From JAGXOF01 sp046545575 (GTDB taxonomy: Bacteria; Chloroflexota; Dehalococcoidia; SZUA-161; SpSt-899), in NCBI GenBank assembly GCA_046545575.1, contig JBKGZM010000051.1, positions 1 to 13,439 on the forward strand: 13,439 nt of DNA, read 5' to 3'. Within the stretch, counting starts at the first letter, position 1. Every line of letters starts with the position of its first letter. The notes below the pieces were generated by a model. It was not told the origin of the DNA. It saw only the letters and a program-made list of their open reading frames with translations, and did no database searches. A program made the translations under genes and the position numbers. This document shows, piece by piece, positions 1 through 7,089 of the stretch.

Positions 1-39
1 CTTGTTTTCCGTGTCAATGTTGCACCCCATAATTATTAA

Positions 40-139
40 CCATATAATAGCTAGTATATGTCCCCTCCCCCTGGCTGAAGCAAAGGTTTTTGGCCATATA
101 AGCGCTAGTATATGCTCCCTCCCCCTCTTGCGTCAGAGG
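40..139. repeat. Two-copy 54-bp tandem repeat with palindromic cores
   Basis: Bases 40-72 and 94-126 match at 29 of 33 positions without gaps, at an exact offset of 54 bp. Similarity continues weakly to about 86 and 139 with a one-base indel. Each copy starts with arms CATATA and TATATG, 20 bp across (41-60 and 95-114). The first copy is a near-perfect palindrome around TAGCTA; the second has AGCGCT slightly off centre. Each core is followed by a pyrimidine tract of the type TCCCCTCCCCCT. The second copy ends in a short stem-loop, CCTCT (124-128) and AGAGG (135-139). The pair lies about 260-350 bp upstream of the kamA start. It could be a pair of operator sites, a remnant of a small mobile repeat, or a simple local duplication; the sequence does not decide. 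Confidence 0.7.
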
Positions 140-396
140 CCCAACAAGAATAAAATGAGTACACTAGCATCCGACTACCTGTTTGGCTGACCCCGTGAAT
201 AAGGAATCGCAAACATGCCTCTGGTAAGCGACCTGAGCAGGTGTTATAGGTGCACAAAGACGTACATCCGTGTTCTATGATCGAGTTCGTATTGGAATAC
301 CCATTGCGAGATCTGATATATCCCCGCACGTGCTTCAGTTTACTAAGGGTGTTCGATCCGGGTTAGTTATATAGTAGAATTGGAGGTGGTATTTCC
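140..396. other. Intergenic leader upstream of the kamA operon
   Basis: No convincing gene is seen here on either strand. Only short reading frames without a ribosome binding site or recognisable protein features cross it. It holds minor inverted repeats, for example ACCTGAGCAGGT at 231-242 and GTATTGGAATAC at about 289-300, both with short stems. An AT-rich stretch at 363-380 (containing TATATAG and TAGAAT) is the most likely place for a -10 element, but no good -35 box sits at 16-18 bp from it, so no promoter is called. The operon promoter must lie in this leader or further upstream. Confidence 0.5.
382..389 (+). promoter_or_regulatory. Strong ribosome binding site of kamA
   Basis: GGAGGTGG lies 7 bases before the ATG at 397. 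It is close to the full anti-Shine-Dalgarno complement and fixes the start of kamA. It is the strongest such site in the operon, as expected for a first gene. Confidence 0.85.
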
Positions 397-1629
397 ATGA
401 GTTTAAATGAGCAAGAGAGCGCGGCTAGTGCGGATTCACCAGGAGATGCTCTATGGTCAGAAGTCCCAGCAGGGGAATGGGACGACTGGCACTGGCAGAT
501 GCGCAATCGCATTACCACCGTGGAGCAGTTGAATCAGCTGATCAAATTGACCGATGATGAAAGCAAAGCGGTTGAAGAAAGCATTCGTCAGTTCCGCATG
601 GCCATTACACCTTACTATGCTTCCCTGATTGATCCTGACGATTCGAATTGCCCCATCCGCATGCAGGCGGTACCTACAGCCCTGGAACAGAACAGGGCCA
701 CATCTGATATGCTCGATCCCCTCGACGAAGATGCGAATTCCCCGGTACCAGATCTGATCCATCGCTACCCGGACCGCGCTTTGATGATGGCAACTAACCA
801 GTGTGCTTTGTACTGCCGGCATTGCACCCGACGTCGCCTGGTCGGAGCAAATGAGCAGGCGAGCAGCCGCGATCAAATCGACAATGCGATTGAATATGTG
901 CGCCGCACCCCAGCAGTAAGAGATGTTATTATTTCCGGCGGCGATCCCCTGATTATGGCCGACGACATGATCGAATATATGCTTAAGCAGTTGCGTGCCA
1001 TCGACCATGTGGAGATAATCCGCATTGGCAGTCGTATTCCGGTAGTTCTTCCTCAACGTATAACCGCCGAACTCAGCAGCATGGTGGCCAAATATCACCC
1101 CGTTTACCTGAACATACAGTTTAACCACCCCAAAGAGATCACCGAAGCTTCAGCAGCCGCATGTGCCCGCCTGGCCGATGCCGGTATTCCCCTGGGCAAC
1201 CAGTCGGTTCTTCTGGCAGGAATAAACGATTGCCCGAAGCTTATAAAGAAACTGAGCCACGAGCTGTTAAAAATCAGGGTTCGCCCTTACTATCTCTACC
1301 AGTGCGACCTTTCCCGGGGTATCGAGCATTTTCGCACACCGGTGGCAACTGGCATTGAAATAATTGAGAATCTTCGAGGCCACACCAGCGGCCTCGGGGT
1401 GCCGACTTTCTGTATTGATGCCCCTGGCGGAGGCGGCAAAATACCGGTGATGCCGCAGTACCTGATCAGCCATTCACCTGCCAAGGTCGTTTTGCGAAAC
1501 TTTGAGGGCAAGACCTATACTTATACAGAACCGCACCGTCATGTTGATCCCGACAAACCGTGTCCCATCTGTGGCGAAAGACATAATCTACATAGTCCCG
1601 GTGCACATCATTCCGAAAATGGGCATTAA
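397..1629 (+). CDS. kamA: Lysine 2,3-aminomutase (radical SAM, PLP)
   Basis: The 410-residue protein should convert L-lysine to L-beta-lysine in the cytoplasm using S-adenosylmethionine, a 4Fe-4S cluster and PLP. The radical SAM CxxxCxxC motif is C136, C140, C143 in CALYCRHC. The PLP lysine is K348 in DAPGGGGK. Two aspartates matching Asp293 and Asp330 of the Clostridium subterminale enzyme, which bind the lysine epsilon-amino group, are present as D304 (in CDLS) and D341, with the same 37-residue spacing. This argues against glutamate 2,3-aminomutase, where these are replaced. Length matches clostridial KamA (about 416) and exceeds EpmB (about 340). C389 and C392 near the C-terminus, with C256, may correspond to the zinc site of the clostridial enzyme; that is inference. 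It is first in a six-gene operon and overlaps the next gene by 11 bp. The usual beta-lysine acetyltransferase partner AblB is not next to it. Confidence 0.93.
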   Translation: MSLNEQESAASADSPGDALWSEVPAGEWDDWHWQMRNRITTVEQLNQLIKLTDDESKAVEESIRQFRMAITPYYASLIDPDDSNCPIRMQAVPTALEQNRATSDMLDPLDEDANSPVPDLIHRYPDRALMMATNQCALYCRHCTRRRLVGANEQASSRDQIDNAIEYVRRTPAVRDVIISGGDPLIMADDMIEYMLKQLRAIDHVEIIRIGSRIPVVLPQRITAELSSMVAKYHPVYLNIQFNHPKEITEASAAACARLADAGIPLGNQSVLLAGINDCPKLIKKLSHELLKIRVRPYYLYQCDLSRGIEHFRTPVATGIEIIENLRGHTSGLGVPTFCIDAPGGGGKIPVMPQYLISHSPAKVVLRNFEGKTYTYTEPHRHVDPDKPCPICGERHNLHSPGAHHSENGH

Positions 1630-3925
1630 TGGAGTCAAGATTCCCGTAACTGGTGTTGGAATGTTAAGCCCCCTGGGGAGGGGTGAAAAGGCAGTTGCGA
1701 CGGCAAGAGGCAATCACTCATCATCTATAAATAACTTCTGCCCCTTATCGCCAGAAGACCATGGAGCTACGGGAGAACTCAGCGAAAAGGGCTGGCGGGC
1801 AACCCTCCTCGCACTTGCCGCTTCCCGCATGGCCCTGGAGCAGGCTTTCCCCTTTGAGTCTGAGCCAGATCGACGGACTGGCGCCATTTTCGGGACATCC
1901 CTTATAGATCTGAGCGCCCTCGAACGTTACCTTGCCGCTTTCAGACAGGAGGGTCCTCAGGCAATACCCGCATGGGCTCTTCATTACGCACTTCCCCTTG
2001 CCCATGCATCGCATGCAGCAGTGTCTCTTCGCTTAACAGGAATGTGTGAAACCTTGAATGACCCAATTACCGCTGGAATTAGCGCTGTAGGAATGGGGTA
2101 CAGGGCGGTGGCACTTGGAGAGGAACGTTCTCTCCTGGCAGGAGGAGTCGATTCGCCTTCGGATAGCATCTTTCTTGACTCTTTAGCGGAAGCGCTTTCC
2201 GTTCGCGCTTCTTCAGGACCTGCCGAAGGCTGTGCGGTATTCCATCTCCAGTCCCAAGAACCCAATTCAACATCGCATCCTTCAAAGGCTGTAGCATACA
2301 TCTGCGGTTACGCAACAGCCTTTACAGAAGGTAAACGTGAGAGAAAAGAGGCCTTGATCGACCGGTTGGCGAAAGAGTCATTTCCCGACGGCGAGGGGGT
2401 AGACCTTGTGCTGGACACAGCCACTCTTCCCCATCCGATCCCCCAGGCCCTTGCGGGCGGTTCCGCCCTTGCGTGTGGGCTGGCGATTTCCTCGATGGGT
2501 AAACCTGTTCCCGAGTTTGCACAAAAACTGGGACCGCGCTCATCGTTCCCGCGCGGCAGGGACAATGTTCGGAGAGTCATCGTCACAGCTGAGGGGCCTG
2601 CAGGCGACTGCGCGGCAATAGCTTTTTCATCGTGCCAGGAAAGCAGTAAGACAGCGATAAGCAGAAGGTATGTTTCATTTGCCGATTTGGGGAACAATTG
2701 CGAAGTCGCCCCCAAAGCGGTTATCACCGGTACAGGGATAGTGTCTACTATTGGAGTGGGCCGTGATGTCTTCTACGAAGCGCTCATCAGTGGAGCAAGT
2801 GGTGTGGTACATTATGTTCCCCCTGGTCTTGAGGGGGCAGGCCCCTCTACAGCGGCACTTGTTCCTGATTTCCAAACAGATGCGGAAATTCAGCGCAGTA
2901 GCCAGCTCGCCTTCGCTGCAACGGAGGAAGCTCTTCTTGATGCAGGCCTTGGCAAAGAACCGGCGATCGGGCTCTACCTCGGCGAGACACTCCCCTCTGT
3001 GGAGGCGCTGGAGCACCTTGAAGAAGTCTTGCGGGAGGAAAACAATACTTCAGAAAACGGGGCACTTGCAGATGATGCCCTGAAGGATATTCGTGAGAGC
3101 ACGGTATCCCGGGTAGCGAAGCGCTTCGGACTCTCAGGCGAGGTCCTTACTTTCGGTTCAGGGTGTACGGGTGGCCTGTTTGCCCTGGGGAGGGCGGCAA
3201 GAGATGTGCTGGAAGGGACCACCCCCCTGATTCTCGCGGGTAGCTCGGAGTCCAATCTCTTTCCATTTGCCTTCGGTGTCCTTTCTCGCGCAAAACTTCT
3301 CACATCCTGCCCGGACCCAAACGAGGCAGGGAGGCCTTTTGATGAGGATCGGGACGGGGAAGTGACTGCAGAGGGAAGCGCCATGTTCGTTGTGGAACAC
3401 CCGGACAGTGCTATTGAACGCGGAGTAAAACCATATGCGATTGTATCGGGTTTTGGCACAGCGGGCGAGGCCTATCATTTCAAATACAACAAAATGGACG
3501 GGGAGGCTCTTACAGATGCTTCAAAGATGGCTTTAAATATGGCAGGCCTTGATGCCTCGGAGATCGATCTGGTTATCGCCCATGCGTCAGGGTTTAAGAG
3601 AAGTGACGCCATAGAGGTAAGAGCGCTTGCCAATCTTTTCAACGGATGCAAGGATTTTCCACCTGTCATATCGATCAAAGGGGCCACGGGGCAAGCCTTT
3701 TCCGCAGGAGGCATGTTCCAGGTTGCTGCTGCTCTTTGCGCTTTTGAAAAGGGTATCATTCCGCCGACCGTGCACTTTAAACAGGCTGATAAAGACGATC
3801 CCTTCGATCACGTACCAACCGCCAGAAAAGCAGAGGGGCCCATACGTCATATTCTCATCACTTCGTACGGTTATGGCGGCGGCAAAGCGGCTCTCGTGCT
3901 GTCGGCTCATGAAGGAGCAAGATGA
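1619..3925 (+). CDS. Double ketosynthase fusion: inactive CLF-like domain plus FabF-like domain
   Basis: The 768-residue protein holds two thiolase-fold ketosynthase domains. Domain 1 (about 1-345) starts KIPVTGVGMLSPLG, a typical ketosynthase beginning, but the nucleophile position is I150 (in LNDPITAGISAVG) and the later His motifs are gone, so it resembles a chain length factor. Domain 2 (about 364-768) has C516 in FGSGCTGG, H655 in IAHASG, and a C-terminal SYGYGGGKAALVL; the second catalytic His is replaced by Q692 in KGATGQAFSAGG. The family makes C-C bonds by decarboxylative Claisen condensation on acyl-ACP or acyl-CoA. The ATG at 1619 is chosen because the domain begins immediately after it; it has no clear Shine-Dalgarno and overlaps kamA by 11 bp, so translation is probably coupled. 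The dead-then-active order is opposite to the KS-CLF order of PfaC in polyunsaturated fatty acid synthases. No ACP or partner enzymes are in the window. The substrate is unknown. Confidence 0.85.
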   Translation: MGINGVKIPVTGVGMLSPLGRGEKAVATARGNHSSSINNFCPLSPEDHGATGELSEKGWRATLLALAASRMALEQAFPFESEPDRRTGAIFGTSLIDLSALERYLAAFRQEGPQAIPAWALHYALPLAHASHAAVSLRLTGMCETLNDPITAGISAVGMGYRAVALGEERSLLAGGVDSPSDSIFLDSLAEALSVRASSGPAEGCAVFHLQSQEPNSTSHPSKAVAYICGYATAFTEGKRERKEALIDRLAKESFPDGEGVDLVLDTATLPHPIPQALAGGSALACGLAISSMGKPVPEFAQKLGPRSSFPRGRDNVRRVIVTAEGPAGDCAAIAFSSCQESSKTAISRRYVSFADLGNNCEVAPKAVITGTGIVSTIGVGRDVFYEALISGASGVVHYVPPGLEGAGPSTAALVPDFQTDAEIQRSSQLAFAATEEALLDAGLGKEPAIGLYLGETLPSVEALEHLEEVLREENNTSENGALADDALKDIRESTVSRVAKRFGLSGEVLTFGSGCTGGLFALGRAARDVLEGTTPLILAGSSESNLFPFAFGVLSRAKLLTSCPDPNEAGRPFDEDRDGEVTAEGSAMFVVEHPDSAIERGVKPYAIVSGFGTAGEAYHFKYNKMDGEALTDASKMALNMAGLDASEIDLVIAHASGFKRSDAIEVRALANLFNGCKDFPPVISIKGATGQAFSAGGMFQVAAALCAFEKGIIPPTVHFKQADKDDPFDHVPTARKAEGPIRHILITSYGYGGGKAALVLSAHEGAR

Positions 3926-4959
3926 AGGTTCGTCCGGCAAGACAGGATGACAACCAGCGTTTGTGCCAGATCGACCTCCTTTGCACGCAGGGGAAGGGAC
4001 TAGTCTTTCACTATGAGCGCGAAGACTTTTTTCTCCGCCCCAGGCTCTATGATAAATGGGCGGTCTACGTGGCCGAAATAGGGGGGGTAGTAGCAGGTAG
4101 TATCTCGGCCTGCGTGAAAGACGTGCGTCTTGATGGATCAATTGTGAGGATCGGTTATGTTTTCGATTGGAGGGTCCATCCCGATTACAGGCTTACACGG
4201 GCGGCTGCCGCTTTACTCCAAGCGGCAAGGGAGTATCTCCTGCAAGAGGGAGCACAATATGCGTATACGTATGTGTTGGGCTCCAACATTGTGACCATGA
4301 GAATGGTTCAGAAGATGGATATGTTTGTCGCAGCTGCTTTCAAGGTCTTCTTACTTTCCGCCCTACCAACGGGAGGGGACGTAATCCGCATCTCCGATGA
4401 GGAAGGGCTTACTGATGCGCGGGAAAGGATTGAGAAGCATCAAAGCCAGTACGATTTATCTGAACAGACAAGCCTTGCCCGCCGGTACGGCTCCCCGTTC
4501 TCCGGTGCACCCTTTCGCGGCATTTTCACACTCCCTGGCAGTTCTGATGTACAGGGCTGTCTGTGGGACAGTTCAGTGCTGTCGACAAAGGTAGTGGACA
4601 ACATTCCCTTATTATACAGGGCTATGGCGATAATGCCGTTCCCGGTAAGGAGACTGCTCGGTTTGCCGGCACTTCCGGAAAAGGGACAGCCTCTGAGAAT
4701 CCACCATATTTTCGATGTCGCGTGGGATGAAGAAGACACAGCCACAGCCCACAAGCTAATTGCAGGTCTCCGCGCCTGTGCCGGGTACGAAGGAGGACAG
4801 ATTGTAATGTGCCACCTTGACGCACGGGACCCACTCTGTGCTATCGTTAAGAGACAGGCATTCTACTCTCTCGACGGTTCGCTCCTGTTGCGCACTGCAA
4901 TAGACGGGGAGAAGCCACCACCGCTTTCGCGTGCCTATCTTGACGTAAGGGATTTCTAG
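3922..4959 (+). CDS. GNAT-family acyltransferase with extra C-terminal domain
   Basis: The 345-residue protein starts with a GNAT fold (about 1-150): MKVRPARQDD, then the acceptor-side strands, then VHPDYRLTRAAAALL (85-99), which occupies the place of the acyl-CoA pyrophosphate-binding R/QxxGxG/A motif but with a degenerate RLTRAA sequence, then SNIVTMRMVQKMDM, where GNATs often have an Asn followed by a helix. Residues 150-345 form a second region; 260-328 (IHHIFDVAW, then a helix, then VMCHLDARDP and LLLRTA) looks like the later half of a second, degenerate GNAT fold. That reading is inference. Single-domain GNATs have about 150 residues, and AblB about 270. The start overlaps the preceding stop as ATGA, with AAGGAG 4 bases upstream. 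The acceptor is unknown; beta-lysine or a ketosynthase product are candidates by position only. Confidence 0.75.
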   Translation: MKVRPARQDDNQRLCQIDLLCTQGKGLVFHYEREDFFLRPRLYDKWAVYVAEIGGVVAGSISACVKDVRLDGSIVRIGYVFDWRVHPDYRLTRAAAALLQAAREYLLQEGAQYAYTYVLGSNIVTMRMVQKMDMFVAAAFKVFLLSALPTGGDVIRISDEEGLTDARERIEKHQSQYDLSEQTSLARRYGSPFSGAPFRGIFTLPGSSDVQGCLWDSSVLSTKVVDNIPLLYRAMAIMPFPVRRLLGLPALPEKGQPLRIHHIFDVAWDEEDTATAHKLIAGLRACAGYEGGQIVMCHLDARDPLCAIVKRQAFYSLDGSLLLRTAIDGEKPPPLSRAYLDVRDF

Positions 4960-4979
4960 CGATGATAAGGAAGGATAAC

Positions 4980-6086
4980 ATGGGAGAAGAACTGAATCAA
5001 TCATCTCATCAATCTGCGGATTTGCCTGACCACCGCTTCAGGGTAATCGAGTTCCAGCTTCTGCAGGACTGCAACGCAAATTGTCCTTACTGTGCATACA
5101 AACAGGACCATTCCAAAACCAGCGGAACCCTGCCTCTTTCTCTTGTTGAAAGAACACTTCTCCACGATCTGGGCGACTCGCCGACGGAATGGGTCTGGTT
5201 CGAGGGAGGCGAGGTAACGATGAATGAGAGGTCACGCTCCCTTCTTCTCGATGCTCTTGCCATAGCACGCAAAGCCGGTGTAAAGAGCAGAATCAATACG
5301 AATGCCCAGAAATGTAGTCCGGAGTACAGCCGCGAATTGTCGCGATCCGGGTTGTCCTTTGCCTGCGTCTCCTGCGACAGTGTTGACCCGACCCTGTTCT
5401 GCCACATGCGCGGGTTCAATACACAGAAAAGCAAGGAGGTATTCGATGAGTTCGCGGAAAACGTACAGGGGCTGATCGACGCGGGAATAACCGTCGACCT
5501 CGAGGTGACTCTCACGCGGGACAACATCGGTGAACTGGAAGCAGTCTACGACTATGCGGAGAGTTTTGGTTCGCAAAACGTAATAATGGGCGTGCAGTGC
5601 CTTGTTGCCACCACTGACCAGATTTTTGACCTCTACCCTGACTTCGCCTCGCAATACCAGGCTCTTACCAGACTAATCAACCGAGCTGAAAAAGGGTCTA
5701 TTCCAATAAGAATATGCTGTTGCCCCCTGGTGCCCTGCAGGTATCCCGACCTGTATTACCCCCGGGAGAACGTTATATGGGTTGGCTGTTCCTGCGGTTA
5801 TGACTATGTTCACATCCATGCCACAGGCGATGTATTCCTTTGTGGTTTCTGGGACCACAGCAATCCCCTTGGCAATTTGCAGGACACACCATTGTCTCAA
5901 ATCTGGCAAGAGAGCACATTGCGCCGGGATTCCCAGGTCATTGTGCCGCCACAGTGCAGGGGCTGTCCCTATTGGGAAGGAACCCCGCGTTGCCACAACA
6001 TTTGCTTTGCAGTGGTGCACAGGAAGACGCACGGGTTTAATCGCGACGCTTATTCACTTACACAGGAGATTCTCAATGGAAGATAG
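4980..6086 (+). CDS. Radical SAM protein with SPASM-like cysteine-rich C-terminus (first)
   Basis: The 368-residue protein has the radical SAM motif CNANCPYC (C31, C35, C38) and EGGE at 75-78, where GGEP is more common. The C-terminal third is cysteine-rich: C246-C248 in a row, C253, C270, C272, C288, C326, C329, C338 and C342, with the GDVFLCGFWD, NPLGNL and IW pattern of SPASM proteins. These bind auxiliary 4Fe-4S clusters and usually modify peptides or other large substrates; the substrate here is not evident. I prefer the ATG at 4980, which has AAGGA 8 bases upstream; an in-frame ATG at 4962 would add six residues and has a poorer site. The gene follows the GNAT gene by 20 bp and overlaps the next gene by 11 bp. 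The extra cysteines suggest two auxiliary clusters or a variant fold. Confidence 0.86.
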   Translation: MGEELNQSSHQSADLPDHRFRVIEFQLLQDCNANCPYCAYKQDHSKTSGTLPLSLVERTLLHDLGDSPTEWVWFEGGEVTMNERSRSLLLDALAIARKAGVKSRINTNAQKCSPEYSRELSRSGLSFACVSCDSVDPTLFCHMRGFNTQKSKEVFDEFAENVQGLIDAGITVDLEVTLTRDNIGELEAVYDYAESFGSQNVIMGVQCLVATTDQIFDLYPDFASQYQALTRLINRAEKGSIPIRICCCPLVPCRYPDLYYPRENVIWVGCSCGYDYVHIHATGDVFLCGFWDHSNPLGNLQDTPLSQIWQESTLRRDSQVIVPPQCRGCPYWEGTPRCHNICFAVVHRKTHGFNRDAYSLTQEILNGR

Positions 6087-7089
6087 CAGTTACATCTATC
6101 AATACAATCCGTGGGAATATACGCCTCCTGGCGAGAAAGGAGAACTCCTCTACCTCTCGATCGCCGTGACAACAACCTGCAATTTCCATTGCTCCTTCTG
6201 CTCCAAGGCGGGCCAGGAGCCCGTACATCTCGATTCGAAGCTTCTCCATTTCGTACTTCAAGAAGCAATAGATCTGGGCCTGAAGAAAGTGGAGTTTACC
6301 GGAGGCGAGCCTCTTCTGTATCCCGGCATTCTCGACCTGATTGAAGAACTCAGTGGAAAAGGGGTGACTCCATTGCTCGTCACCAATGGCAGCACCATTT
6401 CCCAGAGCACTGCCGGGAGACTGGCTCGCGCTGGAGCCATGGTTGCTGTTAGCCTGTCAACGCTCAATGAGCAAAAGTTCGATGATCTGACGGGAACGAA
6501 GAACCAGTTTCCTCGCGTTCTCAATGCAGTTCATTTATTGAGAGAGGCCGGGTTTGGAAACAAACAAGTTCCGCTTCTTTCTGTGCAGAGCGTTGCCTCG
6601 CGTGAGACAGTGGACGAGATCCCGGCTCTGCAAGAATGGGCCGAGGCCAGGGGATGCCTCTTCATCCTGAACCGACCCATACCTGTCGGTGCTATGGACA
6701 TGAGTTCACTCATCTCTCCCGAGATTTTGAAGGAATTATTGGGTCCCCAGGCAAGAGTACCCTTTTCCCTGGATTCGCCTTGCAACAGGCTAACAGTAGG
6801 CTGCTACATTGGCAGCGATGCCATAGTTAGACCATGTTCGTGTATAGACATCCATGCAGGCTCTCTGTATGAACAAACGCTTACTTCCATCTGGGAGAAT
6901 TCGCCCGCGATGGAAGAAAACAGAGATATCTACGCGCGTCTGCAGGGGAGCTGTAAGCTATGCGAAGAGAATACGTGGTGCTATGGTTGTAGAGGGCTGG
7001 CTTACGCTGTTTTTGGTGATATAACAGCGCCCGATCCGGGATGCTTTCGATTCAAAGGCGACCGGAAATTTAGAGGGTATGCAGTATGA
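6076..7089 (+). CDS. Radical SAM protein with SPASM-like C-terminus (second)
   Basis: The 337-residue protein carries CNFHCSFC (C35, C39, C42) and a standard GGEP at 76-79, then a SPASM-type region with C236, C243, C254, C256, C293, C296, C302, C305 and C323, including CKLCEENTWCYGC and the LTSIWENS segment. The layout is that of peptide-maturase or anSME-like radical SAM enzymes with auxiliary clusters; the substrate is unknown. The ATG at 6076 is preceded by AGGAGA with 6-base spacing, and the protein begins there with the usual short lead to the first strand, so the much longer open frame that extends upstream is not used. It overlaps the previous gene by 11 bp and the next by 4 bp (ATGA). 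It is related to the preceding radical SAM protein in architecture but differs in sequence, so they probably act on different positions or steps. Confidence 0.88.
   Translation: MEDSSYIYQYNPWEYTPPGEKGELLYLSIAVTTTCNFHCSFCSKAGQEPVHLDSKLLHFVLQEAIDLGLKKVEFTGGEPLLYPGILDLIEELSGKGVTPLLVTNGSTISQSTAGRLARAGAMVAVSLSTLNEQKFDDLTGTKNQFPRVLNAVHLLREAGFGNKQVPLLSVQSVASRETVDEIPALQEWAEARGCLFILNRPIPVGAMDMSSLISPEILKELLGPQARVPFSLDSPCNRLTVGCYIGSDAIVRPCSCIDIHAGSLYEQTLTSIWENSPAMEENRDIYARLQGSCKLCEENTWCYGCRGLAYAVFGDITAPDPGCFRFKGDRKFRGYAV

Noticed and set aside
40..139. Possible CRISPR array
   Set aside because: Only two copies, imperfect, with the similarity running on past the core and no Cas genes.
2..190. Open frame of 62 codons across the tandem repeat
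   Set aside because: It has no ribosome binding site, starts at a TTG at the window edge, and its apparent internal repeat only reflects the 54-bp DNA repeat being a multiple of three.
105..329. Minus-strand open frame of 74 codons in the leader
   Set aside because: No ribosome binding site, no recognisable domain, and odd composition; treated as chance.
350..362. TTCGATCC, like a tRNA T-loop
   Set aside because: The flanking bases do not pair into a T-stem and no acceptor, D or anticodon arm can be drawn around it.
457..1128. Minus-strand open frame of 223 codons
   Set aside because: Entirely opposite to kamA, whose conserved motifs run through the same bases.
1502..1618. N-terminal extension of the ketosynthase gene into kamA
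   Set aside because: The ketosynthase fold starts right after the ATG at 1619, and the extra 39 codons are just another frame of kamA.
5782..6075. N-terminal extension of the second SPASM-like gene
   Set aside because: AGGAGA precedes the ATG at 6076 and the upstream codons overlap the conserved C-terminal region of the first SPASM-like protein in another frame.
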